A stretch of 23,212 nt of DNA from Myxococcales bacterium (GCA_004554395.1 SFMP01000210.1:1-23212); one strand, 5' to 3'. Counted from the stretch's first letter, positions 15,113 through 23,015 are shown. Numbers and translations: made by a program. The notes: generated by a model not told the origin, from the sequence alone.

Positions 15113-16111
15113 ATGATTAAAGCAGACAAATCAACCCCCGTCGAGATTCGCGTCGAAGGACTCAAAAAGGAGTTCTTCCACGAAGGGCGGACGCTCGAAG
15201 TGCTCAAGGGTATCGACCTCGTGCTCGAACCCGCTGCGATGGTCAGCATTCGCGGCCGTTCGGGCGCCGGAAAATCGACTTTTATGCATCTGCTAGCCAC
15301 CCTCGATAAACCGACCTCTGGCAGAATACTCTTCGGAAATCAAGATATCTTCGCCCTCACGCCCTCACAACTGGCGCGTTTTCGCAACGAACACATCGGG
15401 CTCATGTTCCAATTTCACCATCTCCTGAGCGAGTTTACGGCGATTGAAAACGTCATGATGCCGGCCCTCATTCATCGGGAGTCGCATGCCCAAGCAAAAG
15501 CTCGTGCGCAGGAGCTCCTCGAACGCGTAGGGCTAGCCAATCGGGGGAGCCATAAACCGGGCGAGCTCTCGGGGGGCGAGCAACAACGCGTCGCATTGGC
15601 GCGAGCACTCATGATGAAGCCGTCGATCCTCTTGGCCGATGAACCCACCGGAAACCTCGACCAAAAGACGGGCAGCGGCATTCATCAACTCTTTAACGAA
15701 CTCAATCAAACCCTCGGGCTCACCGTCGTCATCGTCACGCACGACGAAATACTCGCTCGCCGCATGCCCACGCGCCTCATCATGGCCGATGGACGCCTAC
15801 TCACCGATGCGCAATATGCCGAGCTCTATACGTCCGAAGATAAAAACGTCAAAATCGAACACGGCAATTCAGCGCTCATCGAGCAAGCAACTGCATACAA
15901 ATGCGATGAACAAGGGGCGAGCGACGAAACCGCGCTCCCCCACTCTAGCCAAGAAATCGCTACAGTAGCCCAAAAAAGTGCGAGCGACGAAAAAAGTGCG
16001 AGCTCAGAAACCGCGCGTTCCAATTCTAGCCAAGAACTCCATGCGGTAGAAAACTCGCCAAATCTCCCGCAATCGACCGATTCACGCCAAAAGGAAACTC
16101 CGAATGCGTAA
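15113..16111 (+). CDS. lolD: Lipoprotein-releasing ABC transporter ATP-binding protein with C-terminal extension
   Basis: A 332-residue ATPase that would power the neighbouring LolC/E permease. Walker A GRSGAGKST at 48-56, Q-loop FQFHHLLSEF at 99-108 (typical of LolD), signature LSGGEQ at 152-157, Walker B ILLADE at 172-177, and switch His210 are all present. The ABC domain ends near residue 235, the usual family length; about 95 extra Ser/Glu/Ala-rich residues follow with imperfect ASDE...SSQE repeats. The ATG at 15113 is best supported by homology, but its AGGAG (15094-15098) is about 14 nt away, longer than usual. An out-of-frame ATG at 15100 would make only a six-codon peptide. The last codons overlap the bamA start by 8 bp, implying translational coupling. 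Confidence 0.93.
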   Translation: MIKADKSTPVEIRVEGLKKEFFHEGRTLEVLKGIDLVLEPAAMVSIRGRSGAGKSTFMHLLATLDKPTSGRILFGNQDIFALTPSQLARFRNEHIGLMFQFHHLLSEFTAIENVMMPALIHRESHAQAKARAQELLERVGLANRGSHKPGELSGGEQQRVALARALMMKPSILLADEPTGNLDQKTGSGIHQLFNELNQTLGLTVVIVTHDEILARRMPTRLIMADGRLLTDAQYAELYTSEDKNVKIEHGNSALIEQATAYKCDEQGASDETALPHSSQEIATVAQKSASDEKSASSETARSNSSQELHAVENSPNLPQSTDSRQKETPNA

Positions 16112-18482
16112 CCGATTTCTCCTCCGACTGGCGCTGATCTTGTCTGCAATTGGGGCGCCTCTATGCCCCATCTACGAAGCAACGGCACAGACGACGCTCT
16201 TCCCAAAAAGCGATGGCGAAGTCGTCGATCTCATCGTCTTATCGGGCAATCGTCGAAACGCCGACGAAGACTTGCTCTACTATATTAAACAGAAGACAAA
16301 TGCGCCTTTGTCGCTCGACGTCGTCAGCGAAGACGTCAAACGACTCTATCGCATGAAGCTCTACGACGATATTCAAGTCGATTTCGACCGAATCGATGGC
16401 AAAAACGTCCTCACCTATTACTTCAAAGAAAAACCGTCGATCGCGACGATTTCTTTTGCTGGGAACGACGAAATCGATACCGACGATTTGCAGAAAAAAA
16501 TCGACCTCCGCGAGGCGTCGCCTCTCGATATCGATAAAATTAACGACAACGCCGAAAAAATTAAGCGATATTACGACGACGAAGGCTTCTTCCTCGCCGA
16601 GGTCAACCCCGAGATCCGCGACCGCGAAGACGGCGACAAAGACGTCGTCTTCAAAATCCGCGAATACGACAAAGTCAAAGTCAAACGCATCACGATCTTG
16701 GGCAATCAAGCGCTCAGCGACGACGATATCAAAGCCCATATCTTCACGCGCGAAAAATCGCTCCTCGGCATGCTCTCAGGCGCTGGCCAATTCAAACAAG
16801 AAGAGTTTAAGCGCGATTTGCAACGCGTCGCCGCTTGGTATTCCGAAAACGGCTATCCCGACGCCCATGTCACCGATAGCCAAATCCAGCTCTCCGAAGA
16901 CCGAAGCGCCATGTATATCACCCTCACCGTCGAAGAAGGCGATTACACGACGATCGGAAACATCGATATCATGGGCGAAACGCTCGACGACGATGACGAA
17001 GTCCAAAAACTCATCTCCCTCGAAAAAGGCCAGGGATTCAAACTCTCCCAACTCTTCGACGACGTCAAAAAAATCCAAGATTATTACGGCGATAAAGGCT
17101 ACGCTTATGCCCAAGTCGAGCCGCGCCGACGCGCCGGTCTCGAGCCCAATACGATCGATATCTCATACGATATCAACCCCGGTGAACCCGTCACCATCGG
17201 CAAAATTCTCATCACCGGAAACATGAAAACCGAAGACAAGGTCATCCGACGCGAAATCCTCGTCCAAGAAGGGCAACCCTACCACGGTTCGCGCGTCCGA
17301 AACAGCGAAGCATCGATCCAACGCACCGGATACTTCGAAAAAGTCTCGGTCACGACGCAAGAATCGAAAACCAAAAACACCATCGACATTCTCGTCGACG
17401 TCACCGAGCGTTCCACTGGCCAATTCCAAATCGGCGCCGGCTTCTCATCCTCCGAATCCTTCATCGGTACGCTCCAAATCTCCTACGATAACTTCCTCGG
17501 GCGCGGCCACTTCCTCGCCGCTCAAGCGACGATCTCCAAATTGCGCCAACTCTTCAACGTCCAGTTCTTCGATCCCTACTTCCTCGATTCGAAGTGGCGC
17601 TTCCGATTCTCCGTCTTCAATTACGAATACGTCTACACCGACTTCACACGCGATTCCTACGGCGGCACCCTAGGCTTCGGCTACCCATTCACGCGCGACC
17701 TCGTCCTCGACCTCACCTACACCCTCGAAAACGTCGACGTCTCGACCGGTTCCTTTGGCACAAAACAACGCAGCCTCGGTTCCATCCTCAACGGCGGCCT
17801 CACGAGCGCCATCAACGCCACACTCACCTGGGACAAGCGCAACAACCGCCTCATGCCGACAAAGGGCTTCATGCTCCAAGGCTCTATCGACATCGCCGAT
17901 GAATACCTCGGGTCGCAAAACGAATACATCCGCTTCCTAGGCCGCGCTCGCGCTTACTGGCCCATCTTCTGGGACATCGTCCTCAAATTCAACCTCGAAA
18001 TGGGCTACATCGCCAACTGGAACGCCCCCAACAAAGAAGTCCCCATCTTCGAACGCTTCTTCGTCGGCGGCCCCAACTCCGTCCGCGGCTTCAGTCGCTC
18101 CAGCCTCGGCCCCTCGCGCGCCTACACGTCCAACCTCACCGACCCCTCATCGACCATCACCAACTTCGAAATCGGCGGCAACAAAGAAATCGTCTTCAAC
18201 GCCGAACTCGAAATCCCCATCCTCAAAGCGATGAACATCTCGGGCGTCGTCTTCTTCGACATGGGCAACGCCTACAACGAAGACCAAGACCTCTCCCTCA
18301 AAATCGACTGGTTCGCCAAATCCGACGAAGAACTCGACTCCGTCATGCGATCCTCCATGGGCTTCGGCTTCCGATGGCTCTCCCCCATGGGCCTACTGCG
18401 CTTCGAATGGGGCTTCCCATTGAACCCCAAAAAGAACGAAGATAACGTCGTTTTCGAATTTAGTATCGGAAACGCCTTCTAA
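16104..18482 (+). CDS. bamA: Outer-membrane protein assembly factor BamA
   Basis: A 792-residue core subunit of the BAM complex, which folds beta-barrel proteins into the outer membrane. It has a signal peptide of about 29 residues ending ATAQ, five POTRA domains (about 38-430, each with a pattern such as ITILGNQALSDDDI or ILITGNMKTEDKVI), then an Omp85 barrel to the end. The lid-loop motif VRGF is at 660-663, and the protein ends in Phe as barrel proteins do. The start overlaps lolD and has AAGGAAA about 9 nt upstream. The lolC-lolD-bamA order joins lipoprotein and barrel-protein export in one transcript; no skp/ompH follows. Codons in about 17400-18430 end almost only in C, unlike the 5' third of the gene. 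Confidence 0.95.
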   Translation: MRNRFLLRLALILSAIGAPLCPIYEATAQTTLFPKSDGEVVDLIVLSGNRRNADEDLLYYIKQKTNAPLSLDVVSEDVKRLYRMKLYDDIQVDFDRIDGKNVLTYYFKEKPSIATISFAGNDEIDTDDLQKKIDLREASPLDIDKINDNAEKIKRYYDDEGFFLAEVNPEIRDREDGDKDVVFKIREYDKVKVKRITILGNQALSDDDIKAHIFTREKSLLGMLSGAGQFKQEEFKRDLQRVAAWYSENGYPDAHVTDSQIQLSEDRSAMYITLTVEEGDYTTIGNIDIMGETLDDDDEVQKLISLEKGQGFKLSQLFDDVKKIQDYYGDKGYAYAQVEPRRRAGLEPNTIDISYDINPGEPVTIGKILITGNMKTEDKVIRREILVQEGQPYHGSRVRNSEASIQRTGYFEKVSVTTQESKTKNTIDILVDVTERSTGQFQIGAGFSSSESFIGTLQISYDNFLGRGHFLAAQATISKLRQLFNVQFFDPYFLDSKWRFRFSVFNYEYVYTDFTRDSYGGTLGFGYPFTRDLVLDLTYTLENVDVSTGSFGTKQRSLGSILNGGLTSAINATLTWDKRNNRLMPTKGFMLQGSIDIADEYLGSQNEYIRFLGRARAYWPIFWDIVLKFNLEMGYIANWNAPNKEVPIFERFFVGGPNSVRGFSRSSLGPSRAYTSNLTDPSSTITNFEIGGNKEIVFNAELEIPILKAMNISGVVFFDMGNAYNEDQDLSLKIDWFAKSDEELDSVMRSSMGFGFRWLSPMGLLRFEWGFPLNPKKNEDNVVFEFSIGNAF

Positions 18483-18536
18483 TTTCGAATTTTATTCGCC
18501 CATCTTCGCCACCCTCTCCGTTGGCATAGTTCTCAT

Positions 18537-18690
18537 CGCGCGAGCTTTCGCCCTAGGGCGATACGCTCGCGGCTGGGCTATGTGCTCGTTTCACTGCGCG
18601 CATACGCCCAGCTGGGGCGCCCTATTGCCCGTTGGGCAATACGGGCTTTTGAGGCGCCCTATTGCCCCGTCGGGGCAATACGGGCTTTGG
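18537..18690 (+). repeat. Four consecutive variable-arm hairpins after bamA
   Basis: Hairpin 1 (18539-18571) pairs CGCGAGC with GCTCGCG and TCGCCC with GGGCGA. Hairpin 2 (18572-18612) pairs GCTGGGC with GCCCAGC and TATG with CATA. Hairpin 3 (18619-18646) pairs GCCC with GGGC and TATTGCCC with GGGCAATA. Hairpin 4 (18656-18685) pairs GCCC with GGGC and TATTGCCCC with GGGGCAATA. An unpaired C sits just after the ATA of hairpins 2-4. The remainder of the 18483-18911 gap holds the mraZ control region. Confidence 0.85.
18619..18650 (+). terminator. Probable terminator of lolC-lolD-bamA, formed by hairpin 3
   Basis: The 12-bp stem of hairpin 3, interrupted by one unpaired C, is followed directly by TTTT (18647-18650). 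It is the first stem with a T-run after the bamA stop codon. Hairpin 4 with TTT could act as a second terminator. Confidence 0.6.
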
Positions 18691-18767
18691 AGCGCTTCGC
18701 GCCGTCGTTGATGGGGTTCCAAGGCTCAAAAACGATCGTCGTTTGCAATAGGGCGACATCCCCACTC

Positions 18768-18799
18768 TGTTTTTAGCGGCAATTTATCGACTAAAAACA
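18768..18799 (+). promoter_or_regulatory. Perfect 9-bp inverted repeat upstream of mraZ
   Basis: TGTTTTTAG (18768-18776) and CTAAAAACA (18791-18799) are exact inverted copies separated by 14 bp. It could be an operator or a weak hairpin; there is no T-run after it. Confidence 0.5.
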
Positions 18800-18839
18800 A
18801 GGCTCTACACAAAAGAATGTCGATGTCAAAAATCACATG

Positions 18840-18885
18840 TTGACGTCGGTGGGGAAAAGTGGGTAAAAGGAACACGCAAGTGGGG
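18840..18885 (+). promoter_or_regulatory. mraZ promoter with MraZ-type TGGG operator repeats
   Basis: TGGGG at 18850, TGGGT at 18860 and TGGGG at 18881 lie close to a 10-bp period, with a degenerate position near 18870. Known MraZ proteins bind TGGGN direct repeats spaced by 5 bp upstream of their own gene. TTGACG (18840-18845) and TAAAAG (18864-18869), 18 bp apart, make a plausible promoter with the first two repeats between or touching its boxes. That arrangement would give autorepression. Confidence 0.7.
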
Positions 18886-18911
18886 GTTGAATCCTTTTTT
18901 GCGGTGGAGTT

Positions 18912-19394
18912 GTGGGAATTCATTTCAGAGGCACATACGAATACGCGATGGACTCCAAGGGACGCGTTGCCGTTCCTAAGAAATTCCGCGAAGGCATGCT
19001 CGGAATACAGAGCGATTATGTCGGAATGGAACTCGTCGTCACAAACGGCCTCTCGAATCAACTTTTCGTCTTCTCGCCCGAAGGGTTCGACGATTTCGCT
19101 CGTCGCTACGACGCTCTGCCCTGCGAAGATGCCGATTTGCTCGATCGGTATTTTGGCGCAGGCGCGTTCGATTGCACGCTCGATGTCCAAGGACGCATCT
19201 TGTTACCGGCGCGACTCAAATCTTTCGCCGCCCTCAACAAAGAAGTCGTATGGGTCGGGCAACGAGGGCATGTCGAACTCTGGAGTGCTGAACGATGGAA
19301 CGAAGCTCAAGAAGCCGTTCAAAACGGCGTTTTCCTGACGTCGAATCCCATCATCAAGCAAGTCTACGCAAAAATCGATTTCAACGCTCCTTAG
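18912..19394 (+). CDS. mraZ: Transcriptional regulator MraZ
   Basis: A 160-residue protein with two SpoVT/AbrB-type half-domains, each carrying the family DxxxR motif: MDSKGRVAVP (Asp14-Arg18) and LDVQGRILLP (Asp91-Arg95). MraZ forms ring oligomers that bind TGGG repeats, and it usually heads the dcw cell-wall and division cluster. The GTG at 18912 is the only start that begins just before the conserved FRG segment; GGAG lies very close upstream (2 nt), so initiation may be weak. Unusually, no mraW/rsmH, ftsL or ftsI follows: the next coding gene is sppA 406 bp on. The TGGG repeats at 18850-18885 indicate it still controls itself. Confidence 0.93.
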   Translation: MGIHFRGTYEYAMDSKGRVAVPKKFREGMLGIQSDYVGMELVVTNGLSNQLFVFSPEGFDDFARRYDALPCEDADLLDRYFGAGAFDCTLDVQGRILLPARLKSFAALNKEVVWVGQRGHVELWSAERWNEAQEAVQNGVFLTSNPIIKQVYAKIDFNAP

Positions 19395-19402
19395 GCTTTC
19401 GA

Positions 19403-19430
19403 TTTGATACATCGGACTAAGTGTATCAAA
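19403..19430 (+). promoter_or_regulatory. Perfect inverted repeat TTTGATACA-N10-TGTATCAAA
   Basis: Two exact 9-bp arms at 19403-19411 and 19422-19430 just after mraZ, with another TATCA at 19435-19439. With no T-run following, an operator is more likely than a terminator. The binding protein is unknown. Confidence 0.55.
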
Positions 19431-19508
19431 ATAGTATCATTGTATTTCAATTTTTGGCTTTATGTGTCAAGAATTTCCTTGATTCAGCGCCGAAAATGAT
19501 TCATTTTT

Positions 19509-19751
19509 GATGGCGTGCCGAGTGATTTTCAAAGTCATCGGCGTCATGGTCATGGATGACTGCTGCACTGAAATAGGGAGTTGCGCAGTGCAAAATAGGA
19601 ATGTTGGTCGGCACGGAGCTGCCTAGGGTTATGGATGATCCGCCAACATTCCGCCATTCGTCGCGGACAGGAGTCCTCATGCACCACGGTAGGTAGCAAA
19701 GACGAACAGAAAAAGAGACTCGGTGCATGGAGTCTCTTTTTCTGTATTTTT
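19509..19751 (+). ncRNA. Candidate structured non-coding RNA or sppA leader
   Basis: GATGGC (19509-19514) can pair with GCCATT (19653-19658) to close a junction of four hairpins packed end to end. These are GCCGA-TGA/TCA-TCGGC (19517-19542), GTCAT/ATGAC (19543-19560), TGCACTG/CAGTGCA (19564-19592) and GGAATGTTGG/CCAACATTCC (19598-19652). A small hairpin GGAC-AGGA-GTCC (19665-19676) and a strong terminator follow. It matches none of 6S, SRP, RNase P, tmRNA or the common riboswitches whose key motifs I looked for. It could be an independent small RNA or an attenuator controlling sppA. No promoter was identified and coding frames here lack support. Confidence 0.5.
19706..19751 (+). terminator. 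Strong intrinsic terminator before sppA
   Basis: A perfect 16-bp stem, 19706-19721 with 19730-19745, has an 8-nt loop GGTGCATG and is followed by ATTTTT. The stem carries A-runs and T-runs on its arms, so it may work in both directions. The loop is complementary to CATGCACC at 19678-19685. Confidence 0.88.
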
Positions 19752-19800
19752 CGCTTATCCATCGACGCGCAAAGCACGGGTTGCGTCACTAGGAGGAATC

Positions 19801-20724
19801 GTGAGCGATAATTGTTCCCAAGAGGTTCGCTCCGATCGCGGCGGTATCATCGCCCTCATCGGAATTCTCATCTTCTTTTTCTTTATCGTACTCATGGTGG
19901 CAGGCTCGCTAGGGGCTGCCATCTCGCAAGATACGCCCGTCGAAAACGGCATTGGCGTCGTAGAAATACGAGGCACGATTGCAACTGCCGATTCGACCGT
20001 AAAGGTGTTGCAAAAATTCCAAGACGACGACGACATTAAAGCCATCTTGGTTCGAATCGATTCCCCCGGCGGTTCCGTTTCGGCAAGTCAAGAAATGGTC
20101 GAGGCAATACGCGGTGTCACGAAGCCCATCGTCATTTCGATGGGCGACATGGCCGCAAGCGGTGGCTATTACGTCGCATGTGCAGGGCCAAAGATCTACG
20201 CCAACGCGGGCACTCTCACGGGATCTATCGGCGTCATCAGCCAAGTCATGGATCTCCAAGACGTCTTGTCGTTTTTTAAGATCAAAGTCCACACCGTCAA
20301 GACTGGCGCACTCAAAGACGCAGGCTCGCCTTATCGCTCTTTCGACGATGCCGATCGCGCCTATTTCACAAAACTCGGCCTCGAAATCTTCGATCAATTC
20401 GTTTCTCACGTTGCCGAGGCGCGTCATAAGACCCACGACGAAATCGCGGCCATTGCCGATGGTCGCGTTTGGACGGGGCGCGAAGCGAAGGAACTTGGGC
20501 TCATCGACGAAATCGGCGGATTTTATTCGGCCATTCAAGGTCTCAAAGAAATGGCACACATGACGGGCAACCACACACTCGTCTACCCCAAAAAGAAAAC
20601 CGACACTTTGCTCGAAGAACTCCTTCTCGAAGGTTCGTCGCGCGTCGGCGCCGAGATCCGCGATAATCTAGAGGCCATCATCCATCGTCCCGATAGTTTC
20701 GAATACCGCTACACGACGCGATGA
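19801..20724 (+). CDS. sppA: Signal peptide peptidase SppA (S49 protease), short form
   Basis: A 307-residue membrane protease that clears cleaved signal peptides. One N-terminal helix (about 15-40) is followed by a single S49 domain: IDSPGGSV near 87-94, ASGGYY with nucleophile Ser120, and KTGALKDAGSP with the general-base Lys172, spaced as in short bacterial SppA (Ser-Lys dyad). The GTG at 19801 is chosen because AGGAGGA (19791-19797) sits just ahead. An in-frame ATG at 19723 lies inside the terminator loop and would put 26 hydrophilic residues before the helix. The stop codon overlaps the next start (ATGA), so the flippase gene is translationally coupled. Confidence 0.93.
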   Translation: MSDNCSQEVRSDRGGIIALIGILIFFFFIVLMVAGSLGAAISQDTPVENGIGVVEIRGTIATADSTVKVLQKFQDDDDIKAILVRIDSPGGSVSASQEMVEAIRGVTKPIVISMGDMAASGGYYVACAGPKIYANAGTLTGSIGVISQVMDLQDVLSFFKIKVHTVKTGALKDAGSPYRSFDDADRAYFTKLGLEIFDQFVSHVAEARHKTHDEIAAIADGRVWTGREAKELGLIDEIGGFYSAIQGLKEMAHMTGNHTLVYPKKKTDTLLEELLLEGSSRVGAEIRDNLEAIIHRPDSFEYRYTTR

Positions 20725-22034
20725 ATTGGATCAAGACGATCATACATGCCCTAGCCGCCAGCATGACGACGAAGGTATTTGCCATGGGGCTGCGATTTGT
20801 CACGATATGCCTCTTGCCCCTATGGCTCGCACCTGCCGAAATCGGTTGGAATGCCGTCATTTTGGCAATCATCAATTTCGTCATTGCCATCATCGACTTT
20901 GGCTTTGGCACGGCATTGATCAAAGAAAAGACATGCACCGTGCGCATGTATCAGAGCGTCTTGACGTTCATCTTGATGATTTCTGTCGTCGGTTCGGGCG
21001 CGATGATCTCGTTCGCCGATCCCATCGCTCGTGTCTTCTCATTTCCACCGATCATTCTCGTCATTAGCGCTTTTGCAATACCTTTTAGCGTTTTTGCCAT
21101 CGTTCCCAATGCCCTTCTTCAACGAGAACTTCGGTTTACGAGCCTCGCTATTCGCGATCTCATCGGCGAAATCGCATTTAGTGCGACTGCTCTTCTCCTG
21201 GCCATATTCGGCTATACATGGCTTTGCGTGCCAATCGCTCTCGTCGTTCAACGCATCATTCGTTGGCTTGTTTCAACGCTAAGCATTCAATATGTCCTAG
21301 GGTTTGCCCTGTCGTGGAGCGATCTGCGACAATTGTTCAGTTTCAGCATGTTCCAACTTGGGAACATTACCATTGCGCAGTTGGCGAACCGGCTCGACAC
21401 ATTTCTTTTGTCGATATTTCTCACGCCTTCGATGCTCGGGTTTTATTCACAAGGGCAACAACTGTCGACAATTCCCGTTCAATCTATCACCGGAACGGCG
21501 ACAAACGTCTTTTTTGCAACGTTTGCAAAACTCCAAGATGATTTGGAAAAATTCAAAACTTTATTCATCAAAATCGTCGGAGTTATGTTTTTTGTTTCCC
21601 TAGCTATCATTGGAATTGCATTTCCTGCGATGGGGCTCATTCCAAAGGTCTACAGTTCCGCGTGGCAGGAATCGGTTGAAATTGCTCGCAATTTGTGTTT
21701 CAGCATTCCATTTTTCGCCTTCAGTGCTATCGAAGGCATTCTCATCAGCGTCGGAGGCGAACGACGACGACTCGCTTCTTCGATAGCTCGCATGGCCGTC
21801 ATGGCAATTGGAATATGTATCCTCTTCGGCCTTTGGTCATCGGAGGCAAATCCACGAAACGTCGCATGGATAGTTCTCGCCTCGTCGGCCACGGGGGCTT
21901 GCATGAATTTCCAATACCTTTGGAACAAGCTCGCCCTTTGCCCTAAAGATGCACGTCAATGGATAAAATATGCCATCGCAGGCGCGTGCATTGCCATTGG
22001 CGGAATTGTTGTCACGCGTTTTTGGGGGTTGTGA
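20721..22034 (+). CDS. MOP-superfamily polysaccharide/lipid-linked glycan flippase (Wzx-like)
   Basis: A 437-residue polytopic membrane protein with about 12-14 hydrophobic helices throughout. The arrangement resembles polysaccharide-synthase/Wzx-type flippases, including ALIKEK around 75-80, NALLQRELRF about 130-140, and the LDTFLLSIFLTPSMLGFYSQGQQL segment in the middle. Such proteins move undecaprenyl-linked sugars across the inner membrane for O-antigen, capsule or exopolysaccharide. No glycosyltransferases are adjacent, so the glycan cannot be named. The start overlaps the sppA stop by 4 bp. The base composition is more AT-rich at third positions than in lolD or bamA, which may hint at a different history. 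Confidence 0.85.
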   Translation: MNWIKTIIHALAASMTTKVFAMGLRFVTICLLPLWLAPAEIGWNAVILAIINFVIAIIDFGFGTALIKEKTCTVRMYQSVLTFILMISVVGSGAMISFADPIARVFSFPPIILVISAFAIPFSVFAIVPNALLQRELRFTSLAIRDLIGEIAFSATALLLAIFGYTWLCVPIALVVQRIIRWLVSTLSIQYVLGFALSWSDLRQLFSFSMFQLGNITIAQLANRLDTFLLSIFLTPSMLGFYSQGQQLSTIPVQSITGTATNVFFATFAKLQDDLEKFKTLFIKIVGVMFFVSLAIIGIAFPAMGLIPKVYSSAWQESVEIARNLCFSIPFFAFSAIEGILISVGGERRRLASSIARMAVMAIGICILFGLWSSEANPRNVAWIVLASSATGACMNFQYLWNKLALCPKDARQWIKYAIAGACIAIGGIVVTRFWGL

Positions 22035-22061
22035 GCGCGACACAATTGAGCTCAAGCGTGA

Positions 22062-22871
22062 TCAAATTGCTGTACCCAAAACTAGGCAAAAGACTATGAA
22101 AACGAATATAGCGATGAGAATGCGAGTAAAGAATTTCCCGAGAGTCAGGCTATGGGTGTTTTTGCTGTATGGAATAAAGAGGTAGCCATAGATCCCCATC
22201 GTGCCCAATGCGGTGATCGTCGGAAAAGTGCCTACACTTACACTCGCCACTAACATACCCAACCCCCAAAACTCGAAGAACACAGTCGCCAACGTGAGCA
22301 TAATGGTGGCTGCGTGCGGAGATATGCAGTTGGGAGCGGGGAGATCGTCGTCGTCGTCGTCGTAGCGATTCCGTTTTTTTCTCCTCGACTTCTTGTTGCT
22401 GTCGATTTCGTTGTCGCCCCTTAGCGCTCGTAGCGCGGCTTTAGCCTCCTGGTGATCGGGATCGATGCGCAATATCCGCTCATTCAAGGCGATGAGAGCT
22501 GTCGTGTCGTTGTCGTCGGTAGCATCGATGACCGTTTGGATCTTCTCGATCTTTTGCTGTGTTTCTAGTTTTTGAGCCAACAATTTGGCCAATATCGAGA
22601 AATCATCGTCGGTTTTGGCAGCAAATCGATACTTATGGATGAAGGCTTGTGCATCGTCGTAATCGCGCCTCTTGATGCTCTCTTTTATGGCCTTCAGGAT
22701 GACATCGCGATCGGTTTTGTATTCCGTCATGACGATGTCGCGTTCGAGGGCTAGCTCTGCCTCGTGCCTTTTCGTGTCATTGGCCTTTGTTCTCGTAGCA
22801 CCATCGCTCCGATACGATTCATACCCGCCTTGTTCTTCGTTTAGCGTTTCGTGCTTGTTCTGAAAATCCAT
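22062..22871 (-). CDS. Membrane protein with helical/TPR-like cytoplasmic part, function unknown
   Basis: I do not recognise this 269-residue protein. Residues 30-150 are charged and helical, with one tetratricopeptide-like stretch at about 125-147 (ALIALNERILRIDPDHQEA). A basic run (KKSRRKKR) and six consecutive Asp (171-176) precede three membrane helices (about 187-211, 214-234, 248-268). GGAGG lies 7 nt before the ATG. It is convergent with the flippase gene, 27 bp between the stops, with no terminator visible in that gap. Context gives no functional clue. Confidence 0.75.
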   Translation of the reverse strand: MDFQNKHETLNEEQGGYESYRSDGATRTKANDTKRHEAELALERDIVMTEYKTDRDVILKAIKESIKRRDYDDAQAFIHKYRFAAKTDDDFSILAKLLAQKLETQQKIEKIQTVIDATDDNDTTALIALNERILRIDPDHQEAKAALRALRGDNEIDSNKKSRRKKRNRYDDDDDDLPAPNCISPHAATIMLTLATVFFEFWGLGMLVASVSVGTFPTITALGTMGIYGYLFIPYSKNTHSLTLGKFFTRILIAIFVFIVFCLVLGTAI

Positions 22872-22894
22872 ATTGCTACCTCCGCCTCATTGTC

Positions 22895-22929
22895 ATCACT
22901 CGTCATCATTCAACGCAATGACGAGCGAT
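22895..22929. promoter_or_regulatory. Inverted repeat upstream of the 22871 gene
   Basis: ATCACTCGTCAT (22895-22906) and ATGACGAGCGAT (22918-22929) are inverted copies with one mismatch, 11 bp apart. It sits just before the ribosome site of the minus-strand gene, so it could be an operator or leader hairpin. Confidence 0.5.
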
Positions 22930-23015
22930 CAACGACTCATAATGCCTATAACGCCGAGATCTTTTCCGATAATACCATGAAACGACATTCCGTGCCTATG
23001 ATCTGAATCGTTCTC

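Noticed and set aside
15100..15120. Six-codon leader peptide overlapping the lolD start
   Set aside because: AGGAG is only 1 nt from this ATG, too close for good initiation, and no attenuator structure accompanies it.
19509..19751. 6S, SRP, RNase P or tmRNA
   Set aside because: I looked for their diagnostic motifs (central bubble pattern, GGAAGGNAGCA-type loop, conserved RNase P blocks, tRNA-like ends) and found none. A covariance search would settle it.
19501..19789. Minus-strand frames across the RNA candidate and terminator
   Set aside because: They run through the terminator stem, lack ribosome sites and show no domain.
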